Positions 17,231 through 25,794 of a stretch of 64,000 nucleotides of DNA are shown one piece after another (the stretch's first letter is position 1; each line of letters opens with the position of its first letter). The notes beneath the pieces are model-generated. The model was not told where the DNA came from. It saw only the letters and a list, made by a program, of their open reading frames with translations, and made no database searches. The translations under genes and the position numbers were made by a program. Source of the stretch: Ilyomonas sp964249755 (lineage in GTDB: Bacteria > Bacteroidota > Bacteroidia > Chitinophagales > Chitinophagaceae); NCBI GenBank assembly GCA_964249755.1, contig CAXUDB010000002.1, positions 620,001 to 684,000 of the forward strand, read 5' to 3'.

Positions 17231-17780
17231 GAACAAATAATTGAGTGAAGGTTTCTAAAGAAATGGAGCTTTCGTGAATATGGTATTTTGCCTCTGAATA
17301 AAAAGGCTCGCGCTCTTTTATTTTTTTGATTACGAATTCTTTTAACTGATCGTCTTCTAAATGGGCAATCAAAGGACGCTTGTGTTTGCCGCGCTTCAGG
17401 CGGGTTACCAGCTCGTCTATATCGGGTTGCAGCCAAATGGTATGACCATTATCATTCATCCACGGCATGTTGTTGTGAAAGCAAGGCGTGCCGCCGCCGC
17501 AGGCTATTACCAGCTTGTCCACCGCTTCCAGTTGCCGGAGCGTATCGCGTTCTTTTGCCCTGAAATAGTTTTCTCCTTCGGTAGCAAATATTTCGCGGAT
17601 GCTCATCTCTGAAGCTTTTTCTATTTGCTGGTCGAGGTCAATCCAATCTATGTTTAGTAAAGAAGCCAGACGTTGCGCCCAATAAGTTTTACCAGAACCC
17701 ATAATACCGATGAGGAAATACAAGCCCCCAGCCCCTAAAGGGGAGATTGTAGCCGGTTCATTAATGGTTGCTTTTTTCAT
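17223..17780 (-). CDS. aroK: Shikimate kinase with repeat-derived N-terminal extension
   Basis: Phosphorylates shikimate at the 3-OH in aromatic amino-acid synthesis. The Walker A loop GIMGSGKT is at residues 25-32, the shikimate-binding Asp in DLDQQ near 48-50, the Arg of YFRAKE at 74 and the GGGT loop at 95-98; the lid Arg is in HKRPLI. The normal protein starts about 18 residues later: residues ~11-20 (TISPLGAGGL) are encoded by a palindromic spacer repeat (17726-17745), so the reading frame has absorbed a repeat, or translation starts at a downstream codon such as the TTG for Leu20. Translationally coupled to the DUF423 gene. Confidence 0.92.
   Translation of the reverse strand: MKKATINEPATISPLGAGGLYFLIGIMGSGKTYWAQRLASLLNIDWIDLDQQIEKASEMSIREIFATEGENYFRAKERDTLRQLEAVDKLVIACGGGTPCFHNNMPWMNDNGHTIWLQPDIDELVTRLKRGKHKRPLIAHLEDDQLKEFVIKKIKEREPFYSEAKYHIHESSISLETFTQLFVHA
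17726..17745. repeat. CTCC-palindrome repeat inside the aroK frame
   Basis: On the minus strand this reads CTCCCCTTTAGGGGCTGGGG. Related sequences occur at 17824-17843 and 41054-41071, both just before genes. Here it lies within the first 20 codons of aroK. Confidence 0.6.
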
Positions 17781-17823
17781 TTTTAATTATAATCAAAGTA
17801 ATATCTGCTTACGCTGTTTAAAA

Positions 17824-17843
17824 CTTCCCTTCAGGGGTTGGGG
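17824..17843. repeat. CTCC-palindrome repeat, intergenic copy
   Basis: CTTCCCTTCAGGGGTTGGGG between aroK and the glutaryl-CoA dehydrogenase gene. Same family as the copy at 17726-17745. Confidence 0.5.
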
Positions 17844-17847
17844 CATC

Positions 17848-19032
17848 TTACTTAAATGCATTGATACCCGTTATGTCCATGCCTGTTACCAGTAAATGAA
17901 TATCGTGTGTGCCTTCGTAAGTGATAACGCTTTCGAGGTTCATCATGTGGCGCATGATTGGATACTCGCCGGTGATGCCCATACCGCCTAGCATCTGGCG
18001 CGCGTCGCGGGCAATGTTTACGGCAATTTCGCAACTATTTCGCTTTGCCATGCTTACCTGTTGCGGCGTAGCGCGATTTTCATTCATCAGTGTGCCTAAG
18101 CGCCATACTAACAATTGGGCTTTGGTGATTTCAGTAATCATCTCAGCGAGCTTTTTTTGTTGTAATTGAAAGCTTGCAATAGGCTTTTCGAACTGCATTC
18201 TTTCTTTGCTGTATTGAAGGGCCGTATCGTAGCAATCCATGGCTGCACCCAATGCGCCCCAAGCAATGCCGTAGCGGGCTTTGGTTAAACAACCCAACGG
18301 ACCTTTTAAGCCTTTTACGTTGGGAAAAATATTTTCTTTTGGCACCTTCACGCCATCAAATACCAGTTCGCCGGTGGCGCTGGCGCGAAGACTCCATTTG
18401 TTGTGCGTTGTGGGAGTGGAAAAGCCTTCCATACCGCGTTCCACTATCATTCCCCGCACATAGCCTTCTTCATCTTTTGCCCATACAACGGCTATGTCGG
18501 CAAAAGGTGCATTAGAAATCCACATTTTGGCTCCGTTAAGTATCACATGGTCGCCTGCATCCTTGATGTTACTAAGCATGCCGCCAGGGTCGCTGCCATG
18601 GTTGGGCTCGGTTAAGCCAAAGCAACCCAGCCACTCGCCGGAAGCTAATTTGGGCAGGTATTTATTGCGTTGTTCTTCGCTGCCATAGGCGTAAATAGGA
18701 AACATGACTAAGCTGCCCTGCACACTGGCGGTGGAACGCACGCCACTATCGCCGCGCTCCAGCTCCTGCATCATTAAACCATAGGAAATATAATCTAAGC
18801 CACCACCACCGTATTGCTGCGGAACCGTCGGACCAAAGCAACCCAACTCGCCCAGTTCTTTTACAATGTGGCGGGGGAATTCGGCGCGCTGCGCATAATC
18901 TTCAATGATGGGTGTGATGTGTTGTTTTACGTAGCTTCTTACGCTGTCGCGAATGAGCTTTTGTTCTTCGGTGAGCAGTTCATCTACCAGGAAATAATCG
19001 GGCGATTGGAAATTGTCTTCTTTTATGGCCAT
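17848..19032 (-). CDS. gcdH: Glutaryl-CoA dehydrogenase (acyl-CoA dehydrogenase family)
   Basis: A flavin-dependent dehydrogenase that converts glutaryl-CoA to crotonyl-CoA and CO2 in lysine/tryptophan breakdown. The sequence follows glutaryl-CoA dehydrogenases closely: the Arg in GVRSTASVQG that binds the gamma-carboxylate, the block PIYAYGSEEQRNKYLP, LGCFGLTEPNHGSDPGG, ARYGIAWG, and the catalytic base Glu373 in TYEGTHDIH near the C-terminus. The start at 19032 (MAIKEDNFQSPDYF) gives 394 residues, normal for the family. Single gene, separated from its neighbours by spacer repeats. Confidence 0.92.
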   Translation of the reverse strand: MAIKEDNFQSPDYFLVDELLTEEQKLIRDSVRSYVKQHITPIIEDYAQRAEFPRHIVKELGELGCFGPTVPQQYGGGGLDYISYGLMMQELERGDSGVRSTASVQGSLVMFPIYAYGSEEQRNKYLPKLASGEWLGCFGLTEPNHGSDPGGMLSNIKDAGDHVILNGAKMWISNAPFADIAVVWAKDEEGYVRGMIVERGMEGFSTPTTHNKWSLRASATGELVFDGVKVPKENIFPNVKGLKGPLGCLTKARYGIAWGALGAAMDCYDTALQYSKERMQFEKPIASFQLQQKKLAEMITEITKAQLLVWRLGTLMNENRATPQQVSMAKRNSCEIAVNIARDARQMLGGMGITGEYPIMRHMMNLESVITYEGTHDIHLLVTGMDITGINAFK

Positions 19033-19424
19033 GAGCAATCTTAGATTTATAAGGCGGTAATTATTGTTTTTAAACGGCAAAGCGCAAAGAAAAGAAGTTA
19101 TGGAAAATAAGCTTTATAATCTTTGCGCTTTGCCATCCATATCTTCGGGCAGGTTAAGCGTAGTAAGTTTGTTTTAATAGCGTTCAAAACATTCTCAAGT
19201 AACTTTTAAACTATAATCACCTTCTACTTTCTTTTCTTGAAAAAAGAAAGTAGCAAAGAAATTCAAGAACGGATGATATGCAGCACATCCGTTCACACGC
19301 ATTGATGGGACTTTAGTGGTACTGCATTGAAAGGCAGTAGTACCTTGATGGCTTCTGTTTAACAGAAAGCTTTGTATGTTAGCATTTCCTATTCGAAACA
19401 TCTATTCCGAACACCTGTATTCTA
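19033..19424. other. 392-bp intergenic mosaic of palindromes
   Basis: No gene. It holds (i) a GCAAAG-family inverted repeat with perfect 15-bp arms at 19076-19090 and 19120-19134, (ii) a perfect 12-bp hairpin 19224-19235/19242-19253, (iii) a 9-bp hairpin 19267-19275/19286-19294, and (iv) smaller stems around 19315-19345 and 19353-19367. It separates divergently placed ends: ribBA ends at 19425 and gcdH starts at 19032, both on the minus strand. Confidence 0.7.
19076..19134. repeat. Inverted-repeat spacer, GCAAAG family, copy 2
   Basis: Arms GGCAAAGCGCAAAGA (19076-19090) and the exact complement at 19120-19134. The interior begins AAAGAAGT as in copy 3 at 44677. Confidence 0.7.
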
Positions 19425-20642
19425 TTACAGCGCTTCGTTCTTCTCGGTTAAAATCTCGTGACCTAATTTGTCGCGCTTGGTTTGGAGGTAGCGGTGGTTG
19501 TGACGGTTGGGCGGCACTTCTATCGGCACAATATCTACGATTTCTAAACCATAACCCTGCAAGCCGGCGCGTTTGCGGGGATTGTTGCTCATGAGCTTTA
19601 ATTTGGTGACGCCGAGGTGGCGAAGGATTTGTGCGCCGATGCCATAGTCGCGCTCATCCATACCAAAACCCAGTTGCAGGTTGGCTTCTACAGTATCCAT
19701 GCCTTCTTCCTGCAGCTTGTAGGCTTTTAGTTTGTTAAGCAAGCCGATGCCTCTACCTTCCTGGTTCATATACAGTACAATGCCTTTGCCTTCTCTTTCC
19801 ACCATCTCCATGGCTTTGTGCAGTTGCTCGCCACAATCGCAACGGAGGCTGCCAAGAATATCGCCGGTGAAGCAACTGGAGTGAACGCGCGTGAGCACCG
19901 GCTCATCTTTCTGCCATTCGCCCTTCATTAAGGCAAGATGTTCGGCGCCGGTCTTTTTTTCTTTAAAGGCAGCGAGCTTGAATATTCCCCATTTGGTGGG
20001 CATTTCCACGCGAACAATCTCTTCAATGAGCGAATCGTATTGCAGGCGATAGGCTATCAAATCTTTTATAGAAACTATTTTCAGATCGAACTTATCGGCA
20101 ATCTTTCTCAGCTCGGGCAGGCGCGCCATTGAGCCGTCTTCGTTCATAATTTCAACCAATACCCCAACAGGTTCGAAACCGGCGAGCTTGGCTAAATCGG
20201 TTGTGGCTTCGGTGTGGCCGGCGCGGCGCAATACTCCACTGCTTTTGGCGCGGAGCGGAAAGATGTGACCGGGACGACCTAAATCGAAAGGTTTTGTATC
20301 GGTGTTGATTAAGGCCTGTACAGTGGCGGCGCGGTCATGTGTGCTGATGCCGGTGGTGCAGCCATGACCTAAGAGATCTACGCTAACGGTAAAAGGAGTT
20401 TCGTGTAGGGCGGTGTTGTTGTTTACCATGAGGGGCAGCTCTAACTCATCGGCTCTTTCTTCTACAATGGGAGCGCAGATTAAACCCCGCCCTTCCCGGC
20501 TCATGAAGTTGATGACTTCGGGCGTAACATTTCGGGCAGCGGTAATAAAATCGCCTTCGTTCTCGCGGTCTTCATCATCCACCACAATCACCAGTTTGCC
20601 CTTTTTTATATCGTCTATCGCGCTTTCTATACTATCTAACAT
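19425..20642 (-). CDS. ribBA: Bifunctional DHBP synthase / GTP cyclohydrolase II
   Basis: Catalyses both entry steps of riboflavin synthesis. Residues 1-200 are 3,4-dihydroxy-2-butanone-4-phosphate synthase with DDEDRENEGD at 22-31 and the HDRAATVQ block; residues 205-400 are GTP cyclohydrolase II with the zinc ligands Cys257, Cys268 and Cys270 and the QEGRGIGLL motif. Length of 405 aa is normal for the fusion. A TACCTTTG box lies 16 bp before the start. No other rib gene is in the window and no FMN riboswitch is evident upstream. Confidence 0.97.
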   Translation of the reverse strand: MLDSIESAIDDIKKGKLVIVVDDEDRENEGDFITAARNVTPEVINFMSREGRGLICAPIVEERADELELPLMVNNNTALHETPFTVSVDLLGHGCTTGISTHDRAATVQALINTDTKPFDLGRPGHIFPLRAKSSGVLRRAGHTEATTDLAKLAGFEPVGVLVEIMNEDGSMARLPELRKIADKFDLKIVSIKDLIAYRLQYDSLIEEIVRVEMPTKWGIFKLAAFKEKKTGAEHLALMKGEWQKDEPVLTRVHSSCFTGDILGSLRCDCGEQLHKAMEMVEREGKGIVLYMNQEGRGIGLLNKLKAYKLQEEGMDTVEANLQLGFGMDERDYGIGAQILRHLGVTKLKLMSNNPRKRAGLQGYGLEIVDIVPIEVPPNRHNHRYLQTKRDKLGHEILTEKNEAL

Positions 20643-20658
20643 ATTCGGCTAATTCCTG

Positions 20659-20666
20659 CAAAGGTA
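20659..20666 (-). promoter_or_regulatory. Putative -7 box TACCTTTG for ribBA
   Basis: Exact TAnnTTTG match on the minus strand, 16 bp before the ribBA start. No clear -33 element. Confidence 0.5.
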
Positions 20667-20900
20667 AAATAGAGAGTTTGCTTCGTAGTGATTATAACAA
20701 GTTATGAGAATTATTTGACAAGAGTACAATGCGGACTGTAAAATGGCGGATGTGCAATGCCAGCTTTACCTCTAAAAAAGCGAAATAGGTTTGGGAAGGA
20801 GAAAAGGAATTGAATTTTTTACCGATACAGACTGCTTGTTCAAGATTGAAGAAGTTGAGAATTGCGCGACAAGATGTCTGAAAATTGTGTCGAAGTGTCC

Positions 20901-21068
20901 GCAATGCAGTTGAAATGGTTCGCAATGGCGTTGAAATACTTCGCAATGATGTTGGAATCGTTCGCAATGGCGTTGAAATGGTTCGCAATGATGTTGGAAT
21001 CGTTCGCAATGCGGTTGAAATGCTTTGCAATGCGGTTGAAATGGTTTGCAATGGCTATGGAATTGTTT
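20901..21068. repeat. Eight tandem copies of a 21-bp repeat
   Basis: Eight contiguous units, each starting GCAATG (consensus GCAATGNNGTTGAAATGGTTC), begin at 20901, 20922, 20943, 20964, 20985, 21006, 21027 and 21048. Units 3 and 5 are identical to each other and carry the same variant (ATGTTGGAATCG), so an A-B pair has probably been duplicated. Because 21 is divisible by 3 and the unit lacks stops, several frames on both strands stay open and would encode heptad repeats (such as FAMALKW or IANHFNA). No ribosome site, homology or codon signal supports translation. Confidence 0.9.
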
Positions 21069-21346
21069 AAAAAAGAATTGCGCCGCCTTTGCAATTTTAC
21101 AATAATAAAAGATTGGTTAAACAGAAGCTACTCTTTCACCAACCAAGGAAGGCGATGCTTACTCAACTGGGCATTTAAAGAATCAAAATAATTAACCCAG
21201 TTATGATACCTGGCTGCCCTTTGCTTATTTTCTCTTGCACACTTGGTAATATTTTCTTAACACAAAAGGAGATGCCTTTGGCGATTATTTATTTCCTTTG
21301 CGGGCTGAAAAACACCTCCCATCTCGGTCCGTATCAAATAACACTT

Positions 21347-24300
21347 ATGATAAACAGAAGAATCCTACACATTCTTATTTTTTTTATTTCATTTTTTACC
21401 GTCTCAAATCTTTACTCGCAAGAAACCACCTCAGAAATTCAGGGTATTATTACAGATGCAAACAATGCGCCCCTAAGTGGGGCTACCATCGTTGCGATTC
21501 ATCAGCCCACGGCTTCGCAGTACACAACTACTTCGCGCAAGGATGGTCACTTTAACTTGGCTAACCTTCGCGTGGGCGGACCCTACAGCATTACCATTAG
21601 CTATGTGGGATTTGAGGACAAAAAGTTTGACAGTGTAAGCTTACTCTTAGGTCAAACTTTTGTGGCCAATGCTTCGCTGTCTTCTGCCTCGCAATCGCTA
21701 ACGGATGTGATTGTAACCACCGCACGACCGAACCGCGTGATCAACAGCAACCGCACCGGTGCGCAGGAAATTGTGAACCGCGCGCAGATTGAAAGATTGC
21801 CCACCATCAACCGTTCGCTACAGGACTTTACCAAACTGGAACCTACTGCCAACGGGCTGAGCTTTGGCGGACGCAGTTCTCAGTATAATAACGTTACGGT
21901 TGACGGTGCCAACTTCAATAACTCGTTTGGCTTGCAACCCACACTTGGCGGACAAACCGGCTCGCAACCCATTAGCCTCGATGCCATTGAACAAATACAG
22001 GTGAACCTTTCGCCCTACGACGTAAGGCAGGGTGGCTTTACGGGTGCGGGTATCAACACCGTGACCCGGAGCGGGACTAACCAATTCCAGGGTTCGGTTT
22101 ATACCTATATTAAAAATGAAAACTACCAGGGGTATAAAGTAGGAAACATTGAAGTTCCGAAAACACCGATTGATTTTAATTTGAGAGGCGCCAGATTGGG
22201 TGGCCCAATTATTAAGAACAAACTATTCTTTTTTATAAGTGGCGAACAGGTGCGGCAGAAGTTGCCGGCGACCAGCTACATTGCTTCCGACGCCAATCAC
22301 CCTATCACATCGGGCAGTGTGTCTATCGCGAATGCCGATACGCTGAATGCTTTATCTTCTTTTTTACAGAGCCAGTTTGGATATGATGCCGGTCCATACC
22401 AAGGTTACAATTTAGAAACGCAGAGCGATAAAGTGACTGCTAAGATTGACTGGAACATCAGTAAAGAACACACGCTGACGCTAAAATACAATTACCTGAA
22501 ATCGTTTGCCGACCAGCCAGCCAGCACCAGCCGAAATGGATTTGCGGGTTTTATCACGGGCGGACAACCGGGCAATTTTTCGCTGCCTTTTCAGAACAGC
22601 GGTTATGTAATTAATAACAACTTCAATATTGTTATTGCGGAGCTGAACTCGCGTTTTGGTAACAAGGCGAACAATAAATTCCAGGTGGGCTATACGGCGC
22701 TGAGAGATTATCGCTCGTCTAAAGGAACGCCCTTTCCGTTTGTTGACATATTGAATAATGGTAACATTTATACCAGTTTCGGGTATGAGCCTTTTACCTA
22801 CAATAATAAACTGAACAGCAATGTTTTCCAGATCTCAGATATTGCAACGCTTTATAAAGGCGGTCATGAGATAACATTGGGTACGCAGAATTATTTCAGA
22901 AAATACCTGAATGGTTTTGCGCCGGCTTATGAAGGCATTTACCAGTTTAACAGCCTGACGGATTTTTATAACAGTGTAAATTCTGACTCTCTTGCCACGC
23001 GCTATGCTGTGCAGTCTTCTGCCTTAAAAGATAGCTCCTTTCCGTACGCAGAAGCGGGTGTGAATGAGTTGAGCCTGTTTGCACAGGACAAATGGAGAAT
23101 CAACAAACAATTTACGCTAACCTACGGTATCCGCTTCGACTACTCAACCTATACCGGTTCTTTTGACCAGAACCCAGCTTTTGCTGCACTCCAATTTGCT
23201 AATGGCGCAAAGTATGACGTGGGAAGAAAACCAAAAGCCGCCCTGCTGTTTTCGCCCCGCGTTGGTTTTAACTGGAACCCGCTGACCGACCAATCGCTGC
23301 AGGTTCGCGGTGGGTTAGGCATCTTTTCAGGTCCGCCACCTTTTGTGTGGATTAGTAATCAAGCCAGTAACAATGGGGTTCAGTTTAGTCAGCAGGTGCT
23401 GAACAATAGTGTTCCTTTCAGCTCAACACCAGGCGCTTACCAGACAAGTGGTGGCACCAACACTTCGTATGCGATTAACGTAACCAGCAACGACTTTAAA
23501 TATCCGAACGTGCTGAAAGGTAGCTTAGCTGCCGATAAACGAGTAACCGGAAACTGGATATTTACGTTAGAAGGTTCTTATTCTAAAGATTTAAATGCGG
23601 TTTATTATTCGAACATTAATTTGAATGAAGACCCTGCCGATGCCATTGTGCTTGGCTTGCCGATTCCGAGACTGCGCTATGGCGCTGTTTCCGGAACCAG
23701 TAATAAAATCTATTCCGGTGCAGGCGGTGCTTCAGCTGCAAACCCAAATATCACGTCAGGTATCTTAATGGACAACACGAATAAAGGATATGCTTACGCA
23801 GCTACTTTCCGGGTTCAGAAAACAATTAAGGACCTGTTGCTTAGTGTGGCTTACACGCATTCGGAAGCAAAGAATACAGCCGATTTCGGAAGCACAGCAG
23901 GCGGCTTGTGGAGTGGTAGAGCTATACAGGATGATCCAAACCAACCGAACCTGGCTTATCCCAGTTGGTACCAGCCTAACCGCGTTACGGCTTTTGCTTC
24001 TTATAGAGTTTCCTATGCTAAGTATTTAGCTACCTCCTTTGGTTTGTATTTTGAAGCGGCGCCGGCAGGCGTAACTTCTTACGTGTATAACGGCGATATA
24101 AACAACGATGCTAATAATGGCAACGACCTGATCTATATCCCGAAAAGCGCCAGCGATATTGTGCTGGTGAAAACAGGTTCCGGCGGTTTAGGAACGGGAA
24201 CAGGCACAGCGACAAATCCTGTTACCGATCCAAGGTCACCGGCACAGATGTGGGCGCAACTGAACAACTTCATCAGCCAGGACCGTTACCTCTCTGCGCA

Positions 24301-24658
24301 TCGCGGAGAAGTAGCTAAAGCCAATGCGGTTGTGCTGCCTTACTTCAAGCGCTTAGATGCGAATGTAACTCAAGACTTCTCGATCAAGACTGGTGAGGAC
24401 AGACATACCATCCGCCTTTCATTAGATGTACTGAACGTAGGTAATTTGCTTAGCAAACAATGGGGATTGGTGAAGACACCGGTATCTACCAACTTCCTGC
24501 GTTATGAAGGTTTGGGTGCCGATGGCAAAACGCCCAGCTTCTCCTTTACGTACCAGGATGCCGGCAACCAGATACCGATTACAAACAGCTTTTCTAACAG
24601 CACCAGCATTAATTCCCGCTGGCAAATGCAGTTGGGCATCCGCTATTTGTTCAATTAA
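21347..24658 (+). CDS. TonB-dependent receptor, Oar-like, with carboxypeptidase-regulatory domain
   Basis: Outer-membrane receptor of 1103 residues. A signal peptide starts at 21347 (MINRRILHILIFFISFF), followed by a CarboxypepD_reg-like domain (EIQGIITDANNAPLSGATI to ISYVGFEDKKF), a plug domain (SFGGRSSQYNNVTVDGANF; TRSGTNQFQGSVYTY) and a long beta-barrel ending in an aromatic residue pattern (MQLGIRYLFN), the usual barrel C-terminus. The pattern is that of Oar-type receptors, some of which are linked to protein secretion or peptide handling; the cargo here is unknown. No SusD partner follows, so it is not a SusCD pair. It is monocistronic, ending in a strong terminator. Confidence 0.93.
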   Translation: MINRRILHILIFFISFFTVSNLYSQETTSEIQGIITDANNAPLSGATIVAIHQPTASQYTTTSRKDGHFNLANLRVGGPYSITISYVGFEDKKFDSVSLLLGQTFVANASLSSASQSLTDVIVTTARPNRVINSNRTGAQEIVNRAQIERLPTINRSLQDFTKLEPTANGLSFGGRSSQYNNVTVDGANFNNSFGLQPTLGGQTGSQPISLDAIEQIQVNLSPYDVRQGGFTGAGINTVTRSGTNQFQGSVYTYIKNENYQGYKVGNIEVPKTPIDFNLRGARLGGPIIKNKLFFFISGEQVRQKLPATSYIASDANHPITSGSVSIANADTLNALSSFLQSQFGYDAGPYQGYNLETQSDKVTAKIDWNISKEHTLTLKYNYLKSFADQPASTSRNGFAGFITGGQPGNFSLPFQNSGYVINNNFNIVIAELNSRFGNKANNKFQVGYTALRDYRSSKGTPFPFVDILNNGNIYTSFGYEPFTYNNKLNSNVFQISDIATLYKGGHEITLGTQNYFRKYLNGFAPAYEGIYQFNSLTDFYNSVNSDSLATRYAVQSSALKDSSFPYAEAGVNELSLFAQDKWRINKQFTLTYGIRFDYSTYTGSFDQNPAFAALQFANGAKYDVGRKPKAALLFSPRVGFNWNPLTDQSLQVRGGLGIFSGPPPFVWISNQASNNGVQFSQQVLNNSVPFSSTPGAYQTSGGTNTSYAINVTSNDFKYPNVLKGSLAADKRVTGNWIFTLEGSYSKDLNAVYYSNINLNEDPADAIVLGLPIPRLRYGAVSGTSNKIYSGAGGASAANPNITSGILMDNTNKGYAYAATFRVQKTIKDLLLSVAYTHSEAKNTADFGSTAGGLWSGRAIQDDPNQPNLAYPSWYQPNRVTAFASYRVSYAKYLATSFGLYFEAAPAGVTSYVYNGDINNDANNGNDLIYIPKSASDIVLVKTGSGGLGTGTGTATNPVTDPRSPAQMWAQLNNFISQDRYLSAHRGEVAKANAVVLPYFKRLDANVTQDFSIKTGEDRHTIRLSLDVLNVGNLLSKQWGLVKTPVSTNFLRYEGLGADGKTPSFSFTYQDAGNQIPITNSFSNSTSINSRWQMQLGIRYLFN

Positions 24659-24671
24659 AATACTGTATTCT

Positions 24672-24720
24672 CAATATAAAAAGCTGTCCCTGCATTGCGC
24701 AGGGACAGCTTTTTATATTG
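24672..24720. terminator. Strong intrinsic terminator after the Oar-like gene
   Basis: A perfect 22-bp stem (24672-24693 with 24699-24720) with a 5-nt loop, G+C core AGCTGTCCCTGC and flanking A/T tracts. Confidence 0.9.
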
Positions 24721-24776
24721 TATGACAATCCTGGGCTAACTACTAAAACCATTACAGAGCAAGCTTTTCATTTATC

Positions 24777-24784
24777 TATATTTG
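24777..24784 (+). promoter_or_regulatory. Putative -7 box TATATTTG
   Basis: Exact TAnnTTTG match 21 bp before the oxidoreductase start, just after the terminator; likely promoter of the operon 24806-31091. Confidence 0.5.
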
Positions 24785-24805
24785 TGCTCTTTAAAAAAGC
24801 AACGC

Positions 24806-25783
24806 ATGTTGAAAGTGGGCGTTTTTGGTACGGGGCATCTGGGTAAGTTTCACCTGAACAACTGGAAGGAGATAGAAGGCGCCAAAGTGGTGGGCTTTTA
24901 CGACCCGGACGATGCCACCGCTGAAGCCGTAGCCCAGCAATACAATCTTACCCGGTACAGTACCCCCGAAGCCTTGTTAAGCGAGATAGATGCAGCAGAC
25001 ATTGTAGCGCCTACCACCTATCATTTTGAACTCTGCGAAATGGCGATACGCCGTGGCAGGCATGTATTTGTAGAGAAGCCTTTGGTGAATACCATTGCCG
25101 AAGGCAAAGAGATCGTGAAGATGGCGAGAGAAGCCGATGTGAAGGTGCAGGTAGGGCATGTGGAGCGCTTTAACCCGGCTTACGTAGCGGTGAAGGACAT
25201 GAACCTGAAGCCGATGTTTATTGAAGTGCACCGGCTGGCGCAATTCAATGTCCGTGGCACCGAAGTGAGCGTGATACTCGACCTGATGATCCATGACATT
25301 GACATCATTTTAAGCCTTGTGAAAAGTGATGTCAGACATATTTCTGCCAGTGGAGTAGCGGTATTATCTGACACGCCTGACATTGCTAATGTGCGTATTG
25401 AATTCTATAATGGTTGTGTTGCCAACCTCACCAGCAGCCGCATCAGCATGAAGAAGATGCGCAAGATGCGCCTGTTTCAAAAAGATGCTTATATCGGGAT
25501 TGATTTTTTAGACAAGAAAACAGAAGTCATTCGCCTGAAAGAGGAAGCCGATGAAGGCTCATTTGCATTTGATATTACAACGCCGCACGGCGTAAAAACA
25601 ATTGCCGTGTGGAGCCCTGCCATACCTGCAGGCAATGCCATTAAAGATGAACTGGCTTCTTTTACGGATGCTATCCTCAATAACAAACCGGTAGCAGTAA
25701 GCGAAATGGATGGATTTGCTGCGATGGAAGTGGCGCATCAAATTCTTGAAAAAATCAGTAATACAAAAATGAACGCTTCGTAA
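24806..25783 (+). CDS. Gfo/Idh/MocA-family NAD(P)-dependent oxidoreductase
   Basis: The N-terminal Rossmann fold has the dinucleotide motif VFGTGHLG (residues 6-13), and the family EKP motif (VEKPLVNT) follows near residue 92. The C-terminal part is the alpha/beta domain that binds the substrate, often a sugar or sugar nucleotide (GHVERFNPA block). Start at 24806 was chosen because the Rossmann fold begins there. It is the first gene of an apparent operon, 11 bp before the glycosylphosphotransferase gene, which suggests a role in surface-polysaccharide sugar synthesis. The exact substrate is not evident. Confidence 0.88.
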   Translation: MLKVGVFGTGHLGKFHLNNWKEIEGAKVVGFYDPDDATAEAVAQQYNLTRYSTPEALLSEIDAADIVAPTTYHFELCEMAIRRGRHVFVEKPLVNTIAEGKEIVKMAREADVKVQVGHVERFNPAYVAVKDMNLKPMFIEVHRLAQFNVRGTEVSVILDLMIHDIDIILSLVKSDVRHISASGVAVLSDTPDIANVRIEFYNGCVANLTSSRISMKKMRKMRLFQKDAYIGIDFLDKKTEVIRLKEEADEGSFAFDITTPHGVKTIAVWSPAIPAGNAIKDELASFTDAILNNKPVAVSEMDGFAAMEVAHQILEKISNTKMNAS

Positions 25784-25794
25784 CCCCAACACTA

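Larger units (their letters stand above)
20643..21346. other. 704-bp intergenic region
   Basis: Between the divergent ribBA and Oar-like genes. Apart from the ribBA -7 box and the 21-bp tandem repeat at 20901-21068, I see no gene or RNA. The long frame in register with the TonB receptor from 21203 is judged untranslated because the signal peptide begins at 21347. Confidence 0.5.

Noticed and set aside
20862..21191. 109-aa protein made of heptads
   Set aside because: The frame is open only because a 21-bp repeat without stops lies in it; other frames on both strands are equally open and no start signal is seen.
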